Below, piece by piece: positions 8,421-16,779 of a stretch of 39,621 nucleotides of DNA. A program made the position numbers and the translations under genes. Position 1 is the first letter of the stretch; every line of letters begins with the position of its first letter. Under the pieces are notes generated by a model, which saw only the letters and a list, made by a program, of their open reading frames with translations, was not told the DNA's origin and searched no databases. Where the stretch lies: the NCBI GenBank assembly GCA_023411405.1, contig JAEYOU010000447.1:1-39621 (forward strand), given 5' to 3'. This stretch comes from Pseudomonadota bacterium (GTDB lineage Bacteria; Myxococcota; Myxococcia; Myxococcales; Anaeromyxobacteraceae).

Positions 8421-8984
8421 ATGCCGCCAATGACAGCCGCCAAGCCCATCGGAGTTGCGCCGAGTGATACGGCCCTGCTGCGCGACCCTACGCTCTCGAG
8501 CTACCGCGAGCAGCTCGTGGAGTATCTCTTCCTCTCCGAGCTGTTGCAGGACGCCTGGCTGCGCAGGCACCAACGGATCGACGTCCTGCGCGCCGACGTC
8601 GATGGTGCCGGGTACGACCTCGTCGCGGACTGCAATGGGATCGTGCGGCACATCCAGCTCAAGAGCTCCGTGGACGGCGGCTCGCGGCGTTCGCAGCACG
8701 TCCACACTGCGCTCGCTGGGCATCGATCCGGGTGCGTCGTCTGGGTCGTCCTGCAGAACGGGGAGCGCAACCGCCTCCAGCTCGGCTTCTTGACCTTCGG
8801 CGCCGGTCCGGGCGAGCCGCTCGGGAGCCTCGGCGCGTTCAAGGTGGCACGGCATGCGAAGGGCAACGCGCAGGGCGTGAAGGCGCCTCGGCCCGCGATC
8901 CGTGACGTGCCCCGGTCATCATTCGTCGAGAGGGCGGACGTCGCCGAGGTGTCGGACTGGCTCTTCGGTCCGGTACGAGGCTGA
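8421..8984 (+). CDS. Candidate PD-(D/E)xK nuclease-like protein
   Basis: 187 aa. I see a pattern consistent with a PD-(D/E)xK nuclease core: an early helix with acidic residues (QLVEYLFLSELL, Glu34/Glu40), Asp66 in GAGYDLV, and then Gln79-x-Lys81 in HIQLKSS in place of E-x-K. The same D-then-QxK arrangement occurs in several restriction-like families. The C-terminal half is not recognised. The start could be 8421 or 8430; neither has a good ribosome binding site, and a TACGCT box at 8407-8412 may be a -10 element. It converges on the helicase gene with a 10-bp gap. The nuclease assignment is an inference from the motif alone. Confidence 0.6.
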   Translation: MPPMTAAKPIGVAPSDTALLRDPTLSSYREQLVEYLFLSELLQDAWLRRHQRIDVLRADVDGAGYDLVADCNGIVRHIQLKSSVDGGSRRSQHVHTALAGHRSGCVVWVVLQNGERNRLQLGFLTFGAGPGEPLGSLGAFKVARHAKGNAQGVKAPRPAIRDVPRSSFVERADVAEVSDWLFGPVRG

Positions 8985-8994
8985 GCGCCGCACG

Positions 8995-11900
8995 TCACGC
9001 CGCGCTCCCCGCCGCCGACTTCCCGCTCACGGGACGCGGCTGTCCCGGCTCCGTCTCCCACACGTGCAGCCTGACGCGAAGGTCCGAGACCATGACGGCG
9101 GGGAGCTCCGGCGCCCGGAACGACTGCTCCTCGCCCTCGCTCGCGTCCTCCGCGTCTGCGTCGTCCGAGGTGACGTCGCCGCCCGTGAGCACCTCGAACA
9201 CCTGCGCGCGGATCCGGAGCTCCTCGTACATCCGCTCGTCGTAGGTCCCTGCGAGGAAGGGAACGCCGACGTCGAGGAGGGGAGCGTGTCCGGCCGGCGC
9301 CAGATCGCGCTCCCGAAAGGTCTTGCTTCCGATCCGATCGATCCGGCCGGTGCGCTGCTCCAGGACGGCGGGGTTCCAGGCGAGGTCGTAGTGCACGACG
9401 TGCCTGCAATGCCGGTGGAGATCGATCCCCTCGGCGCCCACGGACGTGCAGACCAGGATCTCCGGCAGCAGGGGAGTGTTGAAACCCGCGAAGGCGCGCT
9501 CGCGGCCCTTGGTGTCGCCTCCTTTGACGAGGGTGACCGTGCGCTGGTCGCGAAGCTTGGTGGCATCGAGGAGCGTCGCCCGCGCCGAGCCTGGCTCGTC
9601 ATGGCGGCCGCTCGCTGCGGCCAGGTCCTCGAGGAACACGTCCAGGCGGTGCGCCATGCTCTCGTGCTGCCCCGGGAGCGCATCCCACAGCTTCTCCACC
9701 AGCAGCTCACCCCACGCCTTCGCGTTCCGTTCGCTGCGGGAGGGGAGGAGACGCACGAGCACGGACTCCCGGAGGAGCGCGCGGCGGAGCGCTTCGATCA
9801 CGCTCAGCCGCTGGGCCCAGTCGAGGTCGTCTGCGCCACGGGAGAGAGCCGCGAGGCGCTCGTGCAGCCGCCGTACGAGCGCCGCGTGCCGAGCCGGGAC
9901 GGCAGACGGGGCCCCGCCGAACCACGCGCTGGGCCCCTCGGCCGGAATCGCGAAGACCGGCACGTCGCCGGCGCGACGCGCACGCATGGTCCTCTCGAGA
10001 AGCTTCTCGCCGAGAGCCCGCACCTCGTGGCGTGCAGGCTCCTCGACACGAACCGGGTAGCGCATGAGCACGCCGCGCAGCTCGACCTCCTCCGAGTGCT
10101 CCCCCTCGGCTGAGCCTTCGTCAGCGCGGGTGCGCACTCCGTAGGGCCACTCCACCCAGTCGGGATCGGCGATACGCTCGAGGAGGCGGGTCGCCGATCG
10201 AGACGGGCTGTGCCGGAGGAGACGGGCAGCGACGACGTGCTCGACGGCGCGCTGCAAGAAGACCCGATCGATCGTCTCGTCTCCGAGCGGGACCTCGTGG
10301 CGCAGGTAGACGCGCGCGAGGTGCTCGATGTCGCGCTCGTCCAGTCGAAGGTCTTCGTCCCTCCAGCTCGACTCCACGTCGTAGGCTGCTGGCGCCTGGG
10401 TGATCGACCAGAGGACGCGGTCGAGCACGATGGGCGCCAGGTCTCCGTCCCTCCGCGTGAGCCGCCCGCGGAGCACCTTGAAGGCTCCTTCGCCACCCAG
10501 GCACCGCTTGCGACGCTCATCGAGCTCGCGCGCCACGCGATCGGCGAGCACCTCGTGAAGGCGCTCGGCCGTGTTGGTGCGGAAGCAGAAGACGAGGGAC
10601 TTCTCGCCGGCCCGCCAAGCCTCCAGGACTCGCTCGACCACCGCAGCGAACTTCGGGTGCTTGGGATCGTGCCGCCGATCCACGAGGTCGATCAGCAGCC
10701 CGAAGTGAGCCGCCGCGCCAGGGTGGCCGGCGAGCCACTTGGTCACCGCTGAACCCTCGGCGGACTCGAGGAGCGTGGAGTAGCAGCCGGTCAGGGCCGA
10801 GCCGAGCGAGGAGCGGCCGCGAGCGCCCTTGAGCTCGGAGACACAGCGCATGAGGAGGTAGTGGGGGAGCTCACCTTCGCCCGTCACGTTCATCCCGTTC
10901 GCAGCGTGGAGCACGTTCCGATCGGCTCGGCGTTCCGCGGCACCCGGGATCCCGTACTCCTCGCCGACGCGAACCACGCGGTGCTCCGTCTTGCGGCGAT
11001 GGCGGACGACGAGCCGCCCCATCTCCGCCGAGAGGTCGGCGTTGTAGGCGTACAGCCGCAGCGCCTCGGCGAAGAAGGAGCGCACGGCCGGATCGAGCGC
11101 CTCCGTGACGCTCTCGACGATTCCGCGGACGCGTTCGGGGTCGAGCGCGCCCGCCCTGCGCCCGAGCGCGTCGAGACGGGCCCGCGCTGCGCGCAGGGGA
11201 GCGGACTCCCAGATGCCGGCGACCTGGTGCGCAGAGCCGGCCGGCAGCCTGGCCCAGGCCCGCGCGAAGCGCCGGCTGGAGTCGTCGGCCTTCTCCAGGA
11301 CGGGGCTCAGCACCGTCTCCCGGTGCATCCGTAGACGCTCGCGCCGCTCTTGTGCGTCCCTTCGAGTCCCGCACGGCTCGAGCGACTCTCCGATGCGCAG
11401 GATCTCCAGCATCTCCGTCGGGCGGAGCTGGAACGGCGTCGCGGTCAGGAGGAGGGCCCGGCGGGTCCTCGACGCGAGGTGGTCGGCGAACATCCTGTAG
11501 CCGTTGGCGCCGAGCTCCGGGCCATTCTTCCAGTTGTGGGCTTCGTCCACGACCACGAGCGGGACGGGGCTCCGGAGCAGCTCCAGCAGCACCTCGCGGT
11601 AGAGGGCGTTGAGCTCGCGCTCGACCGCCGCGAACAGCTCGGCGCGGCCGCGGACGTACGGCTCGGAGATCTCGCGGCAGGTGGAGAGGAGGCGGGAGAT
11701 GCGTGGCTCGTGCCCGTCTGCGGAGCCGCGGTCCAGGCGGTCGAGCGCGGCGACGACCTCGTCCCCCGTGCACGGGATCTCCTCCTCCTCCAGCTCGTCG
11801 AGGCTGGTCCGCCCGTTCCATCCCGCGGGCGCCCCCCGGAGCAGCCGGTCTCGACGGTCGTAGCCGAGGGCGTTGCCCCAGTAGCGGAACAGCGCGCCGA

Positions 11901-12432
11901 GCAGGAAGCGCCGCTTGGCGTCGTAGTTCCGGAGCTTCCGTTCTCCGAACACCGTCATGGGCGCGACCACCACCCGCGGCGCGTACTTTCCGGGCTTCCG
12001 GAGCGCGGTCACGAACTCGTCCAGCCGTTCGCACACCGGGGCGGCGCGGAACCAGCGCCGGGCCTCCGCGCGACCCTCGGGCAGCACGCATCGGCTCACG
12101 AACTCGGAGACCTCGCGGTGCCACTTCGCGAGGAGCGAGCCGTTCGGCGGACACAGGATGACGACCTTCTCGTAGCAGCCGTCGAGCTCCGCGGGCGCAT
12201 CGCCCCTCGCCATCGCCTCGAACACGGAGTACGCGACCCCGAGGGCGACGAAGGTCTTGCCCATGCCCACCTCGTCGGCGAGGACCTGGAGCTCCCAGCG
12301 ATCGTCCGGGTCCGGGTGGTACAGGCGGTGGAGGAGCGTCGCGACCGTCGCGCGTTGGCGCGCGGCGTCGGCCGGGTTCTTCATACGAGTCTTGTCGAGC
12401 CCCAGGTCGAAGGTCTCGCTGAGCGTGATCAC
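8995..12432 (-). CDS. SNF2-type DEAH helicase of three-gene module
   Basis: 1145 aa. A complete superfamily 2 helicase/translocase core is visible: motif I LADEVGMGKT (Lys59), motif II VVVDEAHNW (Asp296-Glu-Ala-His299), motif III LLTATPFQL, a second RecA-like lobe beginning near LVFCFRTNTAERL, and motif VI QRTGRIDRIGS (Gln1026 to Ser1036). The DEAH box and the wording of motifs V-VI (TSVGAEGIDLH, WNPAVLEQRTGR) point to the SNF2/RapA/DrmD-like branch, which translocates on double-stranded DNA. A long insertion separates the lobes. The GTG start follows GGGAGGA and overlaps the stop of the PLD-type gene by 4 bp (GTGA), so the two are translationally coupled. The context suggests a role in phage defence. 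It is not DrmD proper, since no DrmA, DrmB or DISARM methylase is nearby. Confidence 0.85.
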   Translation of the reverse strand: MITLSETFDLGLDKTRMKNPADAARQRATVATLLHRLYHPDPDDRWELQVLADEVGMGKTFVALGVAYSVFEAMARGDAPAELDGCYEKVVILCPPNGSLLAKWHREVSEFVSRCVLPEGRAEARRWFRAAPVCERLDEFVTALRKPGKYAPRVVVAPMTVFGERKLRNYDAKRRFLLGALFRYWGNALGYDRRDRLLRGAPAGWNGRTSLDELEEEEIPCTGDEVVAALDRLDRGSADGHEPRISRLLSTCREISEPYVRGRAELFAAVERELNALYREVLLELLRSPVPLVVVDEAHNWKNGPELGANGYRMFADHLASRTRRALLLTATPFQLRPTEMLEILRIGESLEPCGTRRDAQERRERLRMHRETVLSPVLEKADDSSRRFARAWARLPAGSAHQVAGIWESAPLRAARARLDALGRRAGALDPERVRGIVESVTEALDPAVRSFFAEALRLYAYNADLSAEMGRLVVRHRRKTEHRVVRVGEEYGIPGAAERRADRNVLHAANGMNVTGEGELPHYLLMRCVSELKGARGRSSLGSALTGCYSTLLESAEGSAVTKWLAGHPGAAAHFGLLIDLVDRRHDPKHPKFAAVVERVLEAWRAGEKSLVFCFRTNTAERLHEVLADRVARELDERRKRCLGGEGAFKVLRGRLTRRDGDLAPIVLDRVLWSITQAPAAYDVESSWRDEDLRLDERDIEHLARVYLRHEVPLGDETIDRVFLQRAVEHVVAARLLRHSPSRSATRLLERIADPDWVEWPYGVRTRADEGSAEGEHSEEVELRGVLMRYPVRVEEPARHEVRALGEKLLERTMRARRAGDVPVFAIPAEGPSAWFGGAPSAVPARHAALVRRLHERLAALSRGADDLDWAQRLSVIEALRRALLRESVLVRLLPSRSERNAKAWGELLVEKLWDALPGQHESMAHRLDVFLEDLAAASGRHDEPGSARATLLDATKLRDQRTVTLVKGGDTKGRERAFAGFNTPLLPEILVCTSVGAEGIDLHRHCRHVVHYDLAWNPAVLEQRTGRIDRIGSKTFRERDLAPAGHAPLLDVGVPFLAGTYDERMYEELRIRAQVFEVLTGGDVTSDDADAEDASEGEEQSFRAPELPAVMVSDLRVRLHVWETEPGQPRPVSGKSAAGSAA

Positions 12433-14483
12433 GCAGGCTTCCTCCCTCGAAGGACGGTCCGCACGTACCGGCGGAACGCGCCGGCCTCGAGCTCGGCCGG
12501 ATGGCGCGCCGCGAGCGTCGCCAGCATCCCCTCGATCTCGCTGCGCGCCGCCTCGGCGTGTGCTCGCCACTCGGGCGCTGCGAGCTCGGCGCTGGCCGCC
12601 TGCTTCAGGCAGGCGGCGATCTCCGCGAGCTGGAATCCCGCCGCCGTCGGCGTCCTCTCCCCGGCGGCCGCGGCCTCCTTCACGTGTCGAGCCAGCGCCA
12701 GCGGGCTCACCGGCCCGGTCAGGGCGGCGCGCATGCCCGCTTCCGTGGTCGTGGCGGCAGCACGGAGGTCCGCGCGGATCCCCTGCAGCGCCTCCACGAA
12801 CTCGCGGACGAGGTACGACTGGATCTTCGACGTGTCTACCCGTTGCTCGACGCCCGACACGGCGACCGTCGAGCCATCCTCCTCGCTCCAGTCCGCCGGC
12901 GGGGGATACAGCTCGGCCAGGGTCACGCGTCCCTGGTAGTACGCGAGCAGCATCCGTTCATCGGGTCTGCCACCTCCGGGGACCACCGGGAGCTCGGCGC
13001 GAGCGGCGAGCTCCACGTTGACCGGGTACTCCACAGGCTCCTGCGAGGCCCACCAGCTCACCTGGACGCGAGGATCCACGAGGAGCCCCTTGAGCGTCTC
13101 GGAGTCGAGGTTCGCGACGAGCCTGGCCGGACTCTCCGGCGTTCCCGAGAGGAGCACGCGCTCGGACGAGCCATCGCGCAGCGTGAACTCGCCGCCCACG
13201 GCTGCCCGTTCCGTGCGCACCACCAGCTCGAGCCGATCCGCGCTCGTGGGCGAGACGGCGAGCGTCACGTCCCGCAGGAAGGTGGGGACGGACGGCTCCG
13301 GCTCCGACTCGAGCTGCACCGCAGGGAGCGGAGTGGAAGCGGTGAGCTCCACGGCATCACCGACGGTCGGAGGTACGAGCGCCTTGCTCAACACGCCGCC
13401 GCGGCGAAACAGGCACACGCCGGCCTCGATGTTGCCGCGCGTCGCGAACCCCCACCCAGGGCGCGAGAAGTTGGCCGAGCCCGCGTAGGCGAGTGCGCCG
13501 CTCACGCACTGCAGCACGACCACCTTTGCGTGCAGGCTGCGCCGCTTCACGACCTCCGTGAAGGCGGGCTCCTCGCGCGGGAGCGGGTCGATCGCGTGCG
13601 CGAAAGCTCGAGCGCCGATGCCGGCCGGGTCGAAGCCGCCGAGCGGCGGCAGGAGGGGGCGGAACTCGCCGGGCGTCGACGGCTCCGCCTCGACGTAGAG
13701 GTCGATCCGAGGGTGCTCGGCGCTCGCGCCGCGGTCCCGCAGGGCACGCAGGAGCATCGTCAACGGTCCGTCGCTGCCCTCCTCGGACCAGAACGGCGAG
13801 ACGATCGAGATCCGCTCGACGCGCTCGCCGGCAGGGAGTGCATCGATGACCCGCCTCCAGAGCGCGTCACCTCCGCCGCTCCAGAGCACCGCGTCGCCGC
13901 CGGGGCGCGGAGAGGAAGCCCAGGTCGTCAGCCTGGCCTCGGCCACCGCGACGACCTTGGCCGCCGCCGCCGACCACCACGGCGCCAGCCTCTCGGGCAG
14001 CTCCGAGAGCGCGTCGCGAACCACCGCGGCGACCTCGGGCGTCTCGGCGGTCGCCACGAGGGGCAGCGCCACCTCCCGGTTCTCCCGGTACCCGGCCTGC
14101 GTCAGGTTCGCGCTGGCCACCTGGAGCCGCACCGCATGCTCGTGGACCACGAGGAGGAGCTTCGCGTGCAGCAGCTCGCCGCCGCTCCCGATCGCGGGCC
14201 GGACGTCCAGGCGCAGCGACCGGGGCCGCCCTCGGTAACGGCGCTGATCCACGAGGACGCAGCAAGCTTCCAGCTTCGCGAGCGCGTTCTCGAGCGCGAG
14301 GCGACCCGCCCAGCTCCGGTCGCTCCAGGCGCCCAGTCCGAGGAGCGCGGGGAGGAACTCGGACTCGAAGAACTGAGGGTCGAACTCGTAGGTGGTGGCG
14401 AGCAGGCCGATGGGCCGGCCCAGCTCCGGCCCGGGTGCGAGACGGTCCAGCAGGCGTCGGCGGCCGAAGTCGGTCCCGCTCAT
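12429..14483 (-). CDS. Phospholipase D-like protein with two HxK motifs
   Basis: 684 aa. Two phospholipase D-superfamily half-sites are visible: His106-x-Lys108 in LLHAKLLL with Asn126 in ASANLTQAG, and His318-x-Lys320 in LHAKVVVL with Asn338 in AGSANFSRPG. Proteins of this family can be nucleases as well as lipases, and paired with a helicase a DNA nuclease is more likely. The C-terminal 300 residues are not recognised. The ATG follows GGAGG and overlaps the upstream gene by 4 bp (ATGA); the downstream helicase overlaps by GTGA. It is far larger than DISARM DrmC, so I do not call it that. Confidence 0.85.
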   Translation of the reverse strand: MSGTDFGRRRLLDRLAPGPELGRPIGLLATTYEFDPQFFESEFLPALLGLGAWSDRSWAGRLALENALAKLEACCVLVDQRRYRGRPRSLRLDVRPAIGSGGELLHAKLLLVVHEHAVRLQVASANLTQAGYRENREVALPLVATAETPEVAAVVRDALSELPERLAPWWSAAAAKVVAVAEARLTTWASSPRPGGDAVLWSGGGDALWRRVIDALPAGERVERISIVSPFWSEEGSDGPLTMLLRALRDRGASAEHPRIDLYVEAEPSTPGEFRPLLPPLGGFDPAGIGARAFAHAIDPLPREEPAFTEVVKRRSLHAKVVVLQCVSGALAYAGSANFSRPGWGFATRGNIEAGVCLFRRGGVLSKALVPPTVGDAVELTASTPLPAVQLESEPEPSVPTFLRDVTLAVSPTSADRLELVVRTERAAVGGEFTLRDGSSERVLLSGTPESPARLVANLDSETLKGLLVDPRVQVSWWASQEPVEYPVNVELAARAELPVVPGGGRPDERMLLAYYQGRVTLAELYPPPADWSEEDGSTVAVSGVEQRVDTSKIQSYLVREFVEALQGIRADLRAAATTTEAGMRAALTGPVSPLALARHVKEAAAAGERTPTAAGFQLAEIAACLKQAASAELAAPEWRAHAEAARSEIEGMLATLAARHPAELEAGAFRRYVRTVLRGRKPA

Positions 14484-15820
14484 CGCGCGCCTCCGCCCGC
14501 CCCGGCGAGCGCATCCGCCGCCGCGGTTCGGAACTCGTGAGGACGGATGTCGTCGGGCGTGGTCGGTTCGCCGTGGACCTCGGAGCCGCGCGCCAGGGTC
14601 AGGCACACGTGGCTCCCCTGCACCTCGATCCAGGGCAGCTTCCTCTGGCCGCGGTCGAACTTGCCGCGCTGAACGTCGGCATGGCGGGCGAGCACGGCCG
14701 CCGTGACGTCTGCGCCCTCCGACGAGCACCCCTTCACACCCTGGAGGAACGCCAGCGCATCCTGCATCCGCGGCAACCCCTGGCGGAAGCCGGGAGCCGT
14801 CGCGCTCGCGAGGGCCTGCTCCAGCCGGGAGACGGCCTCTCGAAGCTCGGCGGACACGCCGCGCAGGATCGAGTCGGCGGCCAGCTCCGCGCGGGGTACT
14901 GCGCCGCTCGCGCTGCACATCCATCGGACGCGTTCGAAGAGGAGCAGCGAAGCTCGGTAGCAGGCCTCGAAGGGCAAGATGACCGCGATCGCTTCAGCCA
15001 GCTCCGCGTCCCTGCCGCGGAGCGCCCTCTCGATGCGGGCGAGCCGAGCGAGCTCCTGTTCTCCCTTCTTCGGCGGCCGCTCCTCGAGCGCCGCGGTCAT
15101 CCGGGCGCGCACCGGGTCCTGCCGGAGCGCACGCCCGAGGACGCGAGCTTCCTCGGGGCCAGGCGCGGCAGCGAGCCCAGCCCTCGTGCCCCACTCGCGC
15201 AGGGGAGCCAGGCCGACCTCGCGGTCGCCGTCGCGCGCCGCGTCCTTCACGGCCTTGGGGATGTGAGTCTCGTCCAGGAAGGCGAGGCCGAGGCGCTCCC
15301 CGTGGTCGCCGGTGAGCCCGAGCGTGGAGCGGTCGACGAGCTTCATCCCGTCGGCCACGTTGCCGTAGATGCCGAGCACGCCGTACTGGACCTGCCGCCC
15401 GAGGAGCTGGAACTCGCAACCCGTGGCCCGCGCGCCACCGCGCGCGAGCGCGTCGCGCTGCGCCTCCGCGTATCGGACCCCCCGCACACCGAGCGGGCTC
15501 TCCCCCTCGGGCGCCGAGAGGACGTTGGCCAGCGCCCACAGCCGTTCGAGGCGCAGCACGGCTTGCTGGCGCGCCGCGACCTCGCTGCGGGAGGGCGTGT
15601 TCGATAGGGGGCCCAGCAGCGCACCGCCGCAGAGGAGCCCGAAGTACCTCGGCTGGCGCGCGACGTTGGTGAGGCCCGGCAGGATCTGGTCGGCGAGGAA
15701 GTTGTAGCCGCGGTCGAAGCCGAGCGGATCGACGCTCGTCCCCGGGAGATCGGACGGGTCGTACGCCGTGAGGAAGGGAAGGAACGGGTCGTCGGTTCGA
15801 GCCGCTGCCGCACGGGCCAT
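14480..15820 (-). CDS. Unknown first gene of SNF2-PLD module
   Basis: 446 aa, not securely recognised. Near residues 35-70 there is a block LADQILPGLTNVARQPRYFG that recalls the PG..xx..RYF signature of DUF6361-type proteins, which I recall next to PLD-like and helicase genes, but this is memory and not a search. The middle is rich in charged helices; there is no membrane segment, nucleotide-binding motif or zinc cluster. The start at 15820 follows GGGGGA. The gene opens the leftward operon and is coupled to the PLD-like gene by an ATGA overlap, so it is probably an obligate partner, perhaps the sensor or DNA-recognition part. Confidence 0.75.
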   Translation of the reverse strand: MARAAAARTDDPFLPFLTAYDPSDLPGTSVDPLGFDRGYNFLADQILPGLTNVARQPRYFGLLCGGALLGPLSNTPSRSEVAARQQAVLRLERLWALANVLSAPEGESPLGVRGVRYAEAQRDALARGGARATGCEFQLLGRQVQYGVLGIYGNVADGMKLVDRSTLGLTGDHGERLGLAFLDETHIPKAVKDAARDGDREVGLAPLREWGTRAGLAAAPGPEEARVLGRALRQDPVRARMTAALEERPPKKGEQELARLARIERALRGRDAELAEAIAVILPFEACYRASLLLFERVRWMCSASGAVPRAELAADSILRGVSAELREAVSRLEQALASATAPGFRQGLPRMQDALAFLQGVKGCSSEGADVTAAVLARHADVQRGKFDRGQRKLPWIEVQGSHVCLTLARGSEVHGEPTTPDDIRPHEFRTAAADALAGAGGGAR

Positions 15821-16038
15821 CGAGTCCCCCAGCGCACCGGCACCTCGAGAAGGAAGGTTGCGGTGGCGCGCGATGCGTTCGTGGGACGGACGGTAACACC
15901 GGACGCAGAGTCAACGGGTACCGTGGACGGAGGACAGCCGAAGGGCTCAGGTCCGAACCCCTGCGTCGGCACCGCCCTGGTGGTACACTCCGCGGCTGTT
16001 CCACAGGGCCGGCGACGAGCCCGGCCTCGAGGGGCGAC
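15821..16038. promoter_or_regulatory. Divergent control region between SNF2-PLD module and BREX operon
   Basis: This 218-bp gap separates two operons that leave in opposite directions, so promoters for both should lie here. Rightward, TACACT at 15984-15989 could be a -10 box, with no good -35. Leftward, TTGACT (minus strand, 15914-15909) could be a -35, with no good -10 at the normal distance. No long inverted repeat was found. The promoter calls are weak; the regional assignment is firm. Confidence 0.5.
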
Positions 16039-16776
16039 GTGGCCACAACGCAGCGCGATATCGAGGCTTTCTACAGGTCGGGGATCTGCTGCATGCGCGC
16101 GCTCGAGGAGGCAGGCGCTCGGCGGCCGGCGTTCGGGCCGGAGCCGGATGCGCGCTGGGCGGCGTTCAGGGGCGAGCTGCTCGACGGCGACCGGTTCGAT
16201 CTGGTGTTTCGCGACGCGGCGGCGACCGCTCCGCTCGCGTTCTCGCCGCACGCCGTGTTCGACCTCGAAGGGCTCGCCGCGGATGATCCGTTCGGTCCGG
16301 AGTGGACGGGCCCGAGCTCCGCGCTGGCGGTGACGCTCACGCGCGACGTGGCTGCGGGGCCGGCTGCTCCGACCGACGCCGCTGCGGCGCTCCGGCGGGC
16401 CGCGGAGCTCTGGTCGCTCGGCCTCCACCCGCCGGCGCCGGACCGGACCGCGGAGCTGACGGCCCGGTCGCGGATCGTGGCGGCCGGCGCGGGCGCGGTG
16501 CTCGCGCTGTTCGAGCGGTTCCGCGAGGGCCGCGGCCTCGATCTCGCCGAGCAGGTGCTGCTCGTCACGTCCTCTCCCGCGGAGCGGCAGCTCCTGGGCA
16601 TCGCCGCGGTCCTGCTGCACACCGCCGGGACGCCGCGCGTGGTCGCCCCCGACGCGACCCCGGACGCCGCCCGGGCGCTCGGGTTCGCGCATGCCACGGC
16701 CATTCTCGTCTCGGACGACGCGGACCCGGCGGATCGGGCAGAGGCGGAGCGGCTGGGCCGGGAGCTGGGGGCCTGA
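16039..16776 (+). CDS. Unknown leader gene of the BREX operon
   Basis: 245 aa, not recognised. The GTG start follows GAGGGG. The first 25 residues (IEAFYRSGICCMRALEEAG) hold a Cys-Cys pair. The last 90 or so look like a Rossmann-type alpha/beta unit (EQVLLVTSSPAERQ, PRVVAPDATPDAARALGFAH, ATAILVSDDADP). No catalytic motif is evident. It ends 3 bp before pglW and is surely co-transcribed with it. It is not one of the six core type 2 BREX genes, so it may be an accessory or regulatory subunit specific to this lineage. Confidence 0.75.
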   Translation: MATTQRDIEAFYRSGICCMRALEEAGARRPAFGPEPDARWAAFRGELLDGDRFDLVFRDAAATAPLAFSPHAVFDLEGLAADDPFGPEWTGPSSALAVTLTRDVAAGPAAPTDAAAALRRAAELWSLGLHPPAPDRTAELTARSRIVAAGAGAVLALFERFREGRGLDLAEQVLLVTSSPAERQLLGIAAVLLHTAGTPRVVAPDATPDAARALGFAHATAILVSDDADPADRAEAERLGRELGA

Positions 16777-16779
16777 CCG

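Noticed and set aside
8364..8855. N-terminal extension of the 121-aa minus-strand protein
   Set aside because: It would be antisense to the divergent nuclease candidate; a strong ribosome binding site sits at the internal ATG at 8363.
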